From positions 55,258,042 to 55,322,041 of the forward strand of contig CM060734.1 of NCBI GenBank assembly GCA_030704615.1: a stretch of 64,000 nt of DNA. The letters are read 5' to 3'. The position numbers and the translations under genes were made by a program. Source of the stretch: Takakia lepidozioides. Lineage: Eukaryota; Streptophyta; Takakiopsida; Takakiales; Takakiaceae. The notes beneath the pieces are model-generated. The model ran no database searches. It saw nothing but the letters and a program-made list of their open reading frames with translations, and was not told the DNA's origin. The number at the start of each line of letters is the position of its first letter. Within the stretch, counting starts at the first letter, position 1. Below, piece after piece: positions 47,636 through 57,761 of the stretch.

Positions 47636-48760
47636 TTGAATTCAGTTACAGTCGTTACTATCTTTCTCAGAGTCCCCGATCCTTCCCCTGCACCTCTCTC
47701 TGTGTTGCGTGCCCATGGCTCCGAATACCATGTTCCATCGCTCCAAATCCTCAAACTGGCCTCGTCACCATTCGGGTTAGTCAAGCAAGGCACCCACCTA
47801 GTGGGTCCCAGCCCAGCTCAAGCCGGGGCTTCTACAGGGCCCACCAAGAAAGATCGGCCAACACAAATTTACAGGCCAAAGCAAATCCCGCCATCTTCGA
47901 CGGATCTACCCCCAAAAGTCCACATCAATGAGGCAAGGCCCCCACCCATCCAGGAGCATTGCCTCTCCCCTCCAGTGCCAGAAGAAGATGAGTTCGTCAT
48001 TGACCCCCTGGAGGAGCAGCGGGCAATGAGCAATGTCTTTCCATTTATCAAGATGGATATACAAGACTTGCACATCAGAATCCCAAGTATGGAAAACTCT
48101 GGTGTTTTGCTGCACTTTCCTAGCAGAAAGGTTAAGAGATCTTGTGTGAGGGACTGGGCGATCCGTTACCTCGGGGGCCCGGGAGAGCTCAACCATCACT
48201 TCTGCATTGCCAAAGGCCAAGGATTCTTTTCAGTAATGTTTGATTCAGCTGCAGCGGCAGCCAAGGCTCTGCAATTCAACCCGCATCAGAAGGGCTTTAA
48301 CGTAAATATCTTTCATTGGTCGTCTAAGTTGGGCAACAAAAACGACAAGTTATGGGGGCCTAGAATCATTTCTATACCATTTATCCCAGATCAATACTTG
48401 GCAATCTCATTTTGGAGAGTACTTGGGCTGTTTTGGGGGTATTTGACCCCTTTATGAACACAGATGTCCTCAGGAAACTGCCATCATGGAAATCGGCCAC
48501 CATCGCAATAAAAATGAATGAAGATGGCTGCCCCAAACTGGTGTTGATGATGCATTATGAAGCAGTGCTGCCTGACTATGTGAGACTACCAATTGACACT
48601 GAGGGAAACTACTTCACAATTCGGATGATTGAAGAGGCATCTTACTCAGCATGCTTTGGCTGTGGGAAACATGGACACATCAAGGTCAATTGCCCTTTCA
48701 GTAAGAGAAAAAGGTCTCCAAATGTAGTGCCTACGGCTAACCCACACGCCTCTTCTCAGT
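47636..48760 (+). mobile_element. LINE ORF1-type protein relic (DUF4283-like region plus CCHC knuckle)
   Basis: Pro-rich leader, then an RNA-binding-like region (HFPSRKVKRSCVRDWAIRYL, HHFCIAKGQGFFSVMFDSA). A single-base frame change occurs near 48400, after which it resumes ESTWAVLGVFDPFMNTDVL. It ends in a zinc knuckle CFGCGKHGHIKVNC. This domain order is that of plant L1-type ORF1/gag proteins. No ATG opens the first frame near its beginning; with the frameshift, the copy is dead. No reverse transcriptase was found downstream. Confidence 0.72.
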
Positions 48761-48786
48761 TCCATCTTGCCTCTTTCTCTCCTCGC

Positions 48787-48850
48787 CCCCCCCCCCCCCC
48801 CCCCCCCCACCTCCCTCCACACCTCTTCCAGCTAAACCCCCCCCCCCCCC
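48787..48850. repeat. Poly(C) tracts
   Basis: Two long C homopolymers (about 20 and 14 bases) separated by short mixed sequence. They create spurious Pro- or Gly-rich frames. Confidence 0.9.
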
Positions 48851-48969
48851 TTTCCCCTCGCACTCTCTGCTGTCACCAACCCCATCTCTATCTGCTGATC
48901 TTCTGCAATATAGTCCAGTACACATATATTGCCAAAAGCAAAAAGACCCCTTGGATCCTATGCATCTAG

Positions 48970-49940
48970 AGGCTAGCGGCTCACTGACTGCCCCTCCTAT
49001 CGCCTAGAAGTGTCCCCCCCTCGTCAAAGCGCAAGCCTCCAATCTCCCTCCACCTCCCTCAGCTCCATTTTCCCCAGAGGCGGACCCCGCTATGAAGCTC
49101 TCTCCTTCAGCAATTGCAGGCAGTCCGGTGGTGGCCATTGTTCTAAAATCCATACAATCCTTCCAAGACCTTGTGCTGTCAGGCTGCTCAGCCTTGTCCA
49201 CCAACGAGGCTCCCAAAGCCTCTTGTGTTACCTCATTGTCTTCAAAGTAGGCCCCCTAGCCTCTAGCCTCATTACATCTGAAAATAGGCATGATCTGGAA
49301 TCTCTGTGGATCACCAATCAAGGTGTGTTAAGTTTTATTGAAAAGTGTCCCCCCAATAGCAGCCCTCAGTGCATGCTCATGGCTAAAATCCAGGATTTCT
49401 TTGCCAATCATCTACCGTGCTATCTCATTTCACCATCCTCGACTATCACCTTGGGGGCGTATATGGAAGAACACCTATATTTAAACTGTGGCAACACTGA
49501 TGAGATGGCACGCCTCGCATCGGAGCCCCCCGGGAAAAGTGTGCGGGCCACAAGATTCACAAGCATGGAGGCATACTGAAGAGATGTGGCCTTTTCTCTT
49601 GGAGGACCCACGACATGTCCGCCTCGGCTTCTCCTCGGATGCGGTCAACCCATACTTTGTCCAGTCATGTAGTCATTCCACTTGGCCGGTGACCTTGGTG
49701 AATTACAATATCTCTCCGTATCTTTCAATAAAAAAAATGCCATATTATGTTGGCTGCCATTGTACCAGGTGAGTTTTCCCATTTCGTGCTTATTATTCCC
49801 TTGGACTTTACATTAAGCTTATGATCTCTGGCGCAATTCGGATTCAAGATTGATGAGTGACATAATCATGAAGTAAGACGTGTAATTCATTATGTAGTAT
49901 AATTTGCATATTGGTGGAGCATTGAAACAATCATGTCAAT
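48970..49940. other. Unassigned open stretch between LINE and CACTA relics
   Basis: A plus-strand frame of 189 codons (49010-49579) has no recognised domain. Its position suggests transposon-derived sequence. Nothing else was identified. Confidence 0.35.
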
Positions 49941-49949
49941 GTCTCATAG

Positions 49950-51017
49950 GGAAAAACCAAGTGGTAAACATGGACACGTACTTGCGATCTCTAATTGATG
50001 AACTTAAGGAGCTATGTAGGGGGGGTCCCGACATTGGATGCTTCACTTGACCCTATGGCTGGACAATCTTTTCAGATGAGAGGCATATTGCTTTGGACAA
50101 TGAATGATTATTCACGTATATTTATGTTCCCCATGAAGAACCCGCATACATTTACTTGCCAAGGCCAAATAGTCTTGTCAAGTCGACAGTCTTGTGCACC
50201 GTAGTGGGATAGATGACACTATGGGCCATGCACATGAGAACTTCTTGTCTTGGCTAATGTGGTGGGATGTGTACAGGACTAACTGTTTGCTTGGGGCTAA
50301 GCACCAAAGGGTACCATGTGTGCTTGCATTGTGGCGATGATCTTGATGCACATAGCTCCCGCCATCTTTGCAAAATGGTGTATCCCAACTACCACAAGTT
50401 TCTTCCTATGAGCCATCGATGGAGAAGAGGAGAGAAACACTTGTTTGATAGCAAAGAGGAGGTATGTCTCCCCCCTTGTGACACCATCCGGGCAGTTTTG
50501 GGAAGACCGATAGAAGGAGGCCTATGCGGGCACGGTCGGTGAAGTGGACGTGCCCGGCATGAAGCGACTTTCAATCTTCTACGAGTTGTCATATTGGGCG
50601 GTACGTATTCCACAAAAACACCGTCAATATTCCTATGCATGCATGTGATATTGCACATTTGGTATGCGTTGCATTGTCACTTTCACGTCAAAAAATTTGT
50701 GTAAGTATTTGTGGGTGGGGATATATGTAGGACCTAAAGATTCGTCATCTTCTAGATCCCAATGCATATTGAGAAGAATGTATGCTCGTCCCTTTTCGGG
50801 TTCTTCCTGGCACGCCGACAAATAAAGAAGTGGTTGCAAAAGGAGATTCTCTTGGTATTGGAAATGAGCTTGAGGAGCAGGGTTGCATGCGTCATCTATG
50901 GGCCGAACAAAATGGTGGACCCAAAGGGTATTGTACGGTGGAAGTATAGGCGCGCACCTTGGCAATGGACAAATGAGGAATACAAGAATGTGATAGCCAC
51001 CATAGGTGTTGTTTGAA
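49950..51017 (+). mobile_element. CACTA (En/Spm) TNP2-type transposase relic
   Basis: Successive TNP2 landmarks on the plus strand: MDTYLRSLIDELKELC, then in a shifted frame FQMRGILLWTMND; STKGYHVCLHCGDDL and YHKFLPMSHRWRR; MKRLSIFYELSYWA at a GTACGT donor (about 50600); and, after an acceptor near 50731, DLKIRHLLDPMHIEKNVCSS. The last is the hallmark MHIEKNVC block. Frameshifts and missing segments show it is non-autonomous debris. Confidence 0.82.
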
Positions 51018-51091
51018 CACCAACTGGTTATATTGGGTCATCCCTCCGTAAAAAGTTCAACAAAGACAGGGTCCATGGTTTGAAGTCTCAT

Positions 51092-51535
51092 GACACTAGT
51101 ACAAATTATCGTTTTTATGACTGCAAATATCACTACATTTGCAGTGATAAGTGCGATTATAACTACATCACTGTGCAGTGACAAACACGAAGTCAGTTCT
51201 ACTATCACTGCGGAGTGATAAGTGCGAAGTGATGGTCGTCACTGCAGACGTGGCACCTGCCAACGACTCAGAATGACGTGGGGTGTAGTGTTGTAGTCAT
51301 AACTATATGACTACAAGGCCACGTGTCATGACTACACTTACGACTACGTCACTACAAATGAGCGCCAACATGGAGAGGTCTCTCCATGACACGCGTGACC
51401 CCCCGGATGTATATGACTACACGACTGTACCTTATGACTAAATCACTACTCACTAGATTGCTGAGGGTAGCATGTGGCATATTTCATTACCACAAATATG
51501 ACTCCATCACTATAGGTTTGTATTGGTTCTGGTAG
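51092..51535. mobile_element. Small non-autonomous DNA-transposon-like element with subterminal repeats
   Basis: Starts CACTAGTACAAATTATCG and ends near TTTGTATTGGTTCTGGTAG, an imperfect inverted match. Between lie many copies of motifs of the type ATGACTAC and CATCACT in both orientations, as in CACTA-family subterminal repeats. No coding capacity. Boundaries are approximate and no target-site duplication was confirmed. Confidence 0.45.
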
Positions 51536-51759
51536 GCCATCTAACACGTGTCCTTATTCGAAAACCATTATTAATGTTATTTTATTTATTAATTTCATGT
51601 AAATTTTATTTATCGTTTTGATATTCAGATATGTTTCAATATACAGAGCAATATATTTAATTGAATGAAAGAATTTCACACAAATACACAGATTGTCTCT
51701 GGAATGTCGATCGTGCAGCAAAAAACCAATGGGAAAAATGTTCCCATGGATGTCACAAA

Positions 51760-52580
51760 GGCTCTACTTTCCGCTTTTCCAAAGCTCCCCTGCTCAGAGG
51801 GCATTCCTACCACACCCATGCTTGGTAAATCCTACCAACATTATATTCCACGTGATCAAAGATCGTTGAGGCATTCTGTTGAACACTTGGTGAGCATCCA
51901 TGATGCTCCCACACTTAACATACATGCATGTTGACAAGGGTGTTAAGTAGAAAAACATTTGGTATGAATATACTTTAGATAATGTGAGTGTGCACCTACT
52001 TTCCAGCTTCCAGACATTTCATCTTGATGCACTTAAGCAAGAGACAAACATACGTACCTGAATCTGCTGAAATGCCTCCTTGGTTTAAAGTCTGTAGAGC
52101 CTCTGTCAATCTGCCTGCCTCACAAAGCACCTTCACATGCCCAGAAATGCCAGAAGAGGCATTGTGGACTCCCTCTCTTGATCCTCTTTCAGAAGTTGTG
52201 GTCATGGTTGAGGTGCCTGGTTTACCAACTGTGTCGCTGCAGCTGCTGCCTTTAGTTGACCATCTACCCATGTAGGTTTCTTGTAGCTATTGATCCACAT
52301 GGAATCATAGGTAATCTTGAGCTTGAAATCTGGCCCTCTTAGATGAATCTGGACCCACACTCTATCCCTGCTCCTTCAGCTATCCATGCCTCTACACAAA
52401 TCATGCATACATCATTGCCTTGCAGTTGATAATGACAGCCTAGATTTATTCTAGGAAACACCCAACTCAGCTTATTACACTAGTTCCTATACTGAATTGC
52501 GTATGCTACTCTCCTGTAATCTAACAGGCATTCACCTTTTTGCCTCGGTGTCCCACCATTGACTGGGGTCAGAAAAGTAT
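51760..52580 (-). pseudogene. PDF-PPR fragment B
   Basis: Minus-strand exon 1 reads EEKLWNEYFSDPSQWWDTEA and ends at donor AAG|GTGAAT (52536). After a 187-base intron, exon 2 starts at 52348: IHLRGPDFKLKITYDSMWIN, then SYKKPTWVDGQL. This is the best-preserved PDF motif in the window. A one-base shift follows before GTSTMTTTSERGSREGVH and the first PPR stub (YVCLLLKCIKM). The sequence then decays and ends near 51.8 kb. No E or DYW region. Confidence 0.8.
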
Positions 52581-52840
52581 TCATTCCACAATTTCTCCTC
52601 ATATCTGTTACGTGTTTTTGGATACTTTCCTGTTGTCACAGTGGCAGTATCATGTCAAAGTCACTCCAAACTACATTCACTCGACCAGCTAACTTGCAGA
52701 ATTCAACATGGAAATTTAGGGCCGATTCTGATAAGAGGGAAAAACAGGGTGAAATGTGTTGGAGAAGGTGCCTTGATTACCAGTGCCTGATTTTATCAGT
52801 TAAGCCGCTGCTGCTGCGGCATCCAATGACCATCTATCCA
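51866..52840. repeat. Segmental duplication, copy 1
   Basis: About 0.97 kb closely matching 53815-54785 in the same orientation. It includes fragment B and its upstream flank, for example the shared segment around TGATAAGAGGGAAAAAC. Confidence 0.85.
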
Positions 52841-53814
52841 TGTTGTTGATAGGGCAGATCCTTTCACTATAGGGATGTCGTCACCAGGAAACTTGTCAAA
52901 TGACAGTAACTCTGCAATCAACCATGACAGATAGAGAGTGGTTTTCATCTTAAGTGTATCGGGACATTGTTAAGTAAACTACCACTTCCACACAAACAAG
53001 TTGGGCATGAGAACCCACCTACATGCAGGAGAATGCTCTATAAATGGCTATGTTGGTGGGTTAGACCCTAGACCAAGATCCCTGGTGAGCCCTGATCATA
53101 GCGACCTGCCCCAGTCAACTAGAGGGTCACTTGGGAAGAGTGCATAAAATCTATTGCATAAAAGTGCCATGTAGACTAGATTTGGATTCCTACAGCTGTA
53201 ATATGAAGGTGTTGGTAAAAGGCATGCTGAACAGTATCCAATTGAGGTGGAAAGGGGTTGCAGCTACTATACCACGCAATTCCATCTCAACAAGTTCCAA
53301 TAACTCCTCATCTTCAACAACATCCACTTTATTGAGAAAGCACACCAAGGATGGCACTCCCACCTACCTTGTGCCTGCGCCCACCCCAAACCCCGGCAAG
53401 CTAAGAGTCAGACACAAAACAGAGCGAACTTAAGTAAAACCTTCACCAATAAACCCCAAATCTTCATGTTACTCGAAGCATGTTTGAACTAATGAAGTGG
53501 AACAACACTGGCCTGAATAGGATATGTAGTCCCACATGATTCGTGCTTCTCCTGAAGCAGGTAGGTATCAACTTCAACATCAAACAAGATATTAAGCAAC
53601 ATAATTTGGCCAGATATAGGGTGGAATTCTTTTTACACACATAACTGATCTGATGTGCAAGAAGAATATGCTCTTTAGTCTAGGGCATAGGTCCGTCTGG
53701 TGCGGACACCACTAAAAGGCCCCCGTCCATCTGTGGAGCCCCTGTAACCATGTTCTGCACCCTCCTCACCCTGGCTTCATCATACAAGTCCAAAAACTCA
53801 ATATGCAAATTATT
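52841..53814. other. Spacer between duplicated PDF-PPR fragments
   Basis: A plus-strand frame at 53131-53433 (100 codons) has no recognised domain. No gene is called. Confidence 0.4.
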
Positions 53815-54565
53815 GTGGAGGCATTATGTTGAACACTTGGTGAGCATCCCTGATGCTCCGGCACTTAACATACATGTTGACAAGGGTGTTGAATATCAAA
53901 AAAATTGGCGTGAATCCACTTTGGATAATGTGAGCGTGCACCTGCTTTCCAGCTTCCAGACCTTCCATCTTGATGCACTTAAGCAAGAGACAGACATACA
54001 TATCAGTCTGCTGAAATGCCTCCTTGGTTTAGAGTCTATAGAGCCTCTGTCAGGCTGCCTACCGCACAAAGTATCTTCACATGCCCAGAAGTGCCAGAGG
54101 AGGCATGGTAGACTCCCTCTCTTGATCCTCTAATTTCAGAAGCTGTGGTCATGGTTGAGGTGCCTGATTTTATCAATTGTGCCGCTGCAGCTGTTGCCTT
54201 TAGTTGACCATCTACCCATGCAAGTTTCTTGTAGCTACTAATCCACCTGGAATCAAGGTAATCTAGAGCTTGAAGTCCAGCCCTCTTGGATGAATCTGGA
54301 CCCACACTCTATCCCCGCTCCTTTAGCTATCCATTCCTCTACACAAATCATGCATACATGCTCGCCTTGTAGCTGATAATGACAGCCTAGATTTATTCTA
54401 GGAAACACCCAACTCAGCTTATTACACTAGTTTTATACTGAATTGCATCTGCTACTCTCCTGTAATCTAACAGGCATTCATTTTTTTGCCTCGGTGTCCC
54501 ACCATTGACTGGGTTCAGAAAAGTATTCATTCCATAGTTTCTCCTCAAATCTGTTACGTGTTCTT
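53815..54565 (-). pseudogene. PDF-PPR fragment C
   Basis: Exon 1 (about 54565-54490) reads EEKLWNEYFSEPSQWWDTEA, but the donor GT of fragment B is AT here, so splicing would fail. Exon 2 carries a stop inside the PDF region, then in another frame SRWISSYKKLAWVDGQL, AAQLIKSGTSTMTTA, and PPR units CLLLKCIKMEGLEAGKQVH and FNTLVNMYVKCRSIRDAHQV. It is truncated after MPPQ. Confidence 0.78.
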
Positions 54566-54785
54566 GGATACTTTCATGTTGTCACAGTGGCAGTATCATG
54601 GCAAAGTCACTCCAAACTACATTCACTCAACCAGCTAACTTGCAGAATTCAACATGGAAATTCAGGGCCGATTCTGATAAGAGGGAAAAACTGGGTGAAA
54701 TGTGTTGAAGAAGGTGCCTTGATTACCAGTGCCTGATTTTATCAGCTGCTACTGCGGCATCCAGTTGACCATCTACCCATGTAGG
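53815..54785. repeat. Segmental duplication, copy 2
   Basis: Direct repeat of 51866-52840, offset by about 1.95 kb, with scattered substitutions and small indels. Confidence 0.85.
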
Positions 54786-54890
54786 TTTCTTTGTAGCTAT
54801 TGATTCACAGGGCATCATAAGTAATCGTGTGCTTGAAATATGGCCCTCTTGGATGAATCTGGACCCACTCTCTATCCCTGCTCCTTTAGG
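54735..54890 (-). pseudogene. Orphan PDF exon 2 (fragment D)
   Basis: The minus strand reads IHPRGPYFKHTITYDAL-stop-INSYK, followed by an Ala-rich stub and a KSGT-like segment, then breaks off at the edge of fragment C's upstream flank. A shorter stub of the same kind is at 52775-52850 in the sister duplication. Confidence 0.65.
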
Positions 54891-54999
54891 TATCTCTGCC
54901 TCTCTGTTCCAACAAACACCCTAACCCTACTTATCACACAAGTTCCTATGCTGACTTGAGCTTCCAACAGGCATTCACCTTTTTGCACCAACGAACGAA

Positions 55000-55243
55000 G
55001 GTGCTCATAGGTCTCCAAAGCCTCCATCTCGCGCCCTTGCTGTGCATATCATGCAATCATCGCACTCCAAGACACCACATCTCGTTCAGCCATTATGTTG
55101 AACACTCCCTTTGCATCCTCGATGCAACCACATTTTGCATACATGTCCATGAGAGTACTGTTCAGAATGACATCAGGTACAATTCCAGCTCTGACAATGT
55201 CACCATGGACCTCTTTGCCCTTTTCCAATGGTTTGTTGCTCAT
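55000..55243 (-). pseudogene. PPR fragment upstream of the array
   Basis: The minus strand reads LEKGKEVHGDIVRAGIVPD, then VILNSTLMDMYAKCGCIEDA and [16 protein letters not shown]. It is closest to the internal repeats of copy A. It lies 5' of fragment D, so the pieces are out of order. Confidence 0.72.
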
Positions 55244-55622
55244 TACTTATTTCCTAATAATGTTGTGGAATTTGTTGCAGTGAGTGCCACCCACTTACAA
55301 TTAAGGAGCCTTGTCCCAGTTCCTCATGCGAACATGTCGGTCATCTGCTCCGATCCTGGTCATACATTCGTGTCAGCTCAGCGGCTACCCTTGTATATGA
55401 AGCCTTGTATTCTCAGCAAACTTTCAGCTCCTTCACTACAACACACCCTATGTAATTTCGACGATTTAGTTTGACGTTGGCGTTGACTGTTGTCACTTTT
55501 GACTGTTCCAACCATTTTGAAGTCAAAATTTATATTAAAATATTCGAGGTGCTAGACAACCGCGAAAATTTTGACTGTAGTGAGAGACTTTGACTACCTA
55601 AAATGAGCTGACTGAAACAACC

Positions 55623-56644
55623 ATCCACTGGACAGTCGAGGTTGCCATCTGGCTCCACAGAGAAGGACGATAACGTTGGACGTAGAGATGGGAAAGATGA
55701 GGAGCAGCCTGCCCAGGGATCTCAGCAGCCGACTCCAAAAACGGTAATGATTTCAACTCCATTCTTCCGTTTATAAGTCTACTTTGGGATTTCTCAAATT
55801 GAAATTAATAATGAACTCTTATGTTATTCCACAGGACAACATGCATTACCCTCCAGTCGACTATTCCCTTTCTGTCAATCCAAACGATCTGCATTCCCTT
55901 TCTTGGGGACCGAACAGATGCCGGCCAGGATACTACGTCATGGTTCTGGACATCGGTTACCTTTGTGAGGTTTTCCTAAAGGATGGAAAGAAAACACCTC
56001 CTGCCACCCAGCCTTGTATCTCCGCAGGGAAATTCAAGTTAGCTACGCGAAACAGTCTTGACGAATTCGTTAAGTGGGCCGTCAAAAAGTTTGCCGTTTA
56101 TTTTTGGAACACAAGACCTGAAATGAACGTCGATACTATCGCCAAGGCCGTGTTCGGGAAGTACTATTCCCAGGTCAGAACTTACAGCAATGAGAATTCC
56201 GTCATGCATAGATCAACATTCAACGAAAAATGGCCCAAAGCTCCCAAAAATCTCATCTACTTTAAACGTCTTTACGACATTTTCGCTGAGGAAGACCCGA
56301 CAGCTTACAAATCCAATACTCTCCTCATCGACACTGTAGACAATATGTACAAGTCTTATTTGAACCTGTTATGACATACCATCTTCCTTCCAAAATATAA
56401 GGCGTGTGTGGACCCTGACAGGGATAAATTTCTACTGGAAGAGCTCAAGCCTCATCTTAACATGTTCCGGTTATCGGGGATGGATGTCATGCCGTTCAAC
56501 GACCTACATCCTTTCGACGTTTCGAAGGATTTCTTCGAGGACGACCCAGCGGTCAAATTTCTTAGAGACTTTGATTATAGGTGGCAAAAGTTCCTTAACA
56601 ATCTCGAGTTGCGTGCCGCTGCATTGGGACATAAAATATTTTAA
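55623..56644 (+). pseudogene. FCP1/NIF-type HAD domain protein, unit 1 (in-frame stop, damaged catalytic motifs)
   Basis: A polar first exon (about 55623-55742, Ser/Gln/Asp-rich) splices at ACG|GTAATG to an exon starting 55836 after TTCCACAG. The domain reads YYVMVLDIGYLCEVF, where the HAD nucleophile motif DxD is D-I-G. Next come SLDEFVKWAVKKFAVYFWNT and RPEMNVDTIAKAVFGKYYSQ. Motif IV reads NTLLIDTVDNMYKSY instead of the double-Asp LLIDD form. TGA at 56372-56374 interrupts an otherwise continuous frame that resumes HTIFLPKYKACVDPDRDKF and ends at LRAAALGHKIF. Missing catalytic Asp residues and the stop make an active phosphatase unlikely. Resemblance is to plant FCP1-like/TIM50-like HAD proteins. 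Confidence 0.72.
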
Positions 56645-56764
56645 CTGAGTTTGGTGAACCTCGGCTGTCCAGTGGATGTTCTTGTTCACTTGCCTGGTGT
56701 CGGTTTTTCCAATGCATTGTATTGTTCCCTTTTATCATCCTAAGTATGAATGACTCTCTGGCAG

Positions 56765-57492
56765 ATTGGAGCACCTGTTTCTCCTCCTGCGCAAGGGTTG
56801 CGTTTGATTATTTTTGACGTGAATGGAGTCTTGTGCAAAATCTTGAAGCACCAGAAGAGCTACAATGTCCCCCGGTTTTCAAAATCGGACTACAGAATTC
56901 CAGCTCTTGTCGGATTCTGACTTGTCTTTAGACGGGAGAAATATCGCGAAGTGTGGACGGAGTTGCACAAACACTACTGATTAGGGATTTGGAGCTCTAT
57001 GATGTACAAGAACTTGCAGCCCATCCTGGATTTTTTGCTTTGTGGTCTACCTCAACGGCCTTCGTTATGTCTCAAGAGGATTGTATTTCATGTCCTACTT
57101 CGGTTCACCCTCAATTCAAATCAGGATTGGACCCTCCTCATTTGTTTTTGAAGCCACTGGTCAAGGTCTGGAAGGAATTTGGTGGGCAATACACCAAAAG
57201 TAACACTCTGCTCATTGACGACACCGCCATGAAGTGTGTATTGAACCCGCCCGACTCATGTCTTGTTCTCAACCCGTTCTAGACCGTTGAGACTGATGGT
57301 TGCTATCTTCTCAAGGTTCTTCCGACCTATTTGCTTGAAATGAGGAAACATCCCACTGTTTCAAGCTATCTCAGGAAAAAAATGATATGGTTGAGTCTTT
57401 TTCCCAATGTTTCAAACAATCCCAAGTTTAGCCCACTCTGGGATTTTATTGAGGACAACGGTTTTAAGAGTCTCAGATATGATGCTTCAAAA
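56765..57492 (+). pseudogene. FCP1/NIF-type HAD domain, unit 2 (frameshifted)
   Basis: After acceptor TTTGGCAG-like sequence, it reads LRLIIFDVNGVLCKI (motif I as D-V-N instead of D-x-D). After frame changes come REKYREVWTELHKHY-stop-LGIWSSMM (motif II IWSS). The C-terminal part is in a further frame: LFLKPLVKVWKEFGGQY, then NTLLIDDTAMKCVLNPP with both motif-IV aspartates. TAG at 57280-57282 interrupts; the frame stays open to KSLRYDASK at about 57495. It is a decayed tandem duplicate of unit 1. Confidence 0.7.
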
Positions 57493-57761
57493 TAAGTTAT
57501 TTTTGATCAATCCCATCTCACTCGAGCTATTGAATATCTTCATGGTTTCTCTTTTTCATTTCCTTGTAATCACACACGTGAAAGATATGGTACTCTCATT
57601 TTCACTCATTTTCAGTTGAATTCTTGACGCACATTCCGGGCAATCCCAAGACTCTGATACAGGCCTTCATACGGGGACATGACTATATCTAGTGACCTCC
57701 ACTGTTCAGTGGAGGTTCGCATTCGTGCATTCCCGGATTTATGATTATGTCTCTTTGGCAG

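Noticed and set aside
47869-48220. Minus-strand frames opposite the LINE ORF1 relic
   Set aside because: Shadows of the plus-strand coding sequence.
48737-48925. Gly/Pro-rich frames over the poly(C) tracts
   Set aside because: Pure artefact of homopolymer runs.
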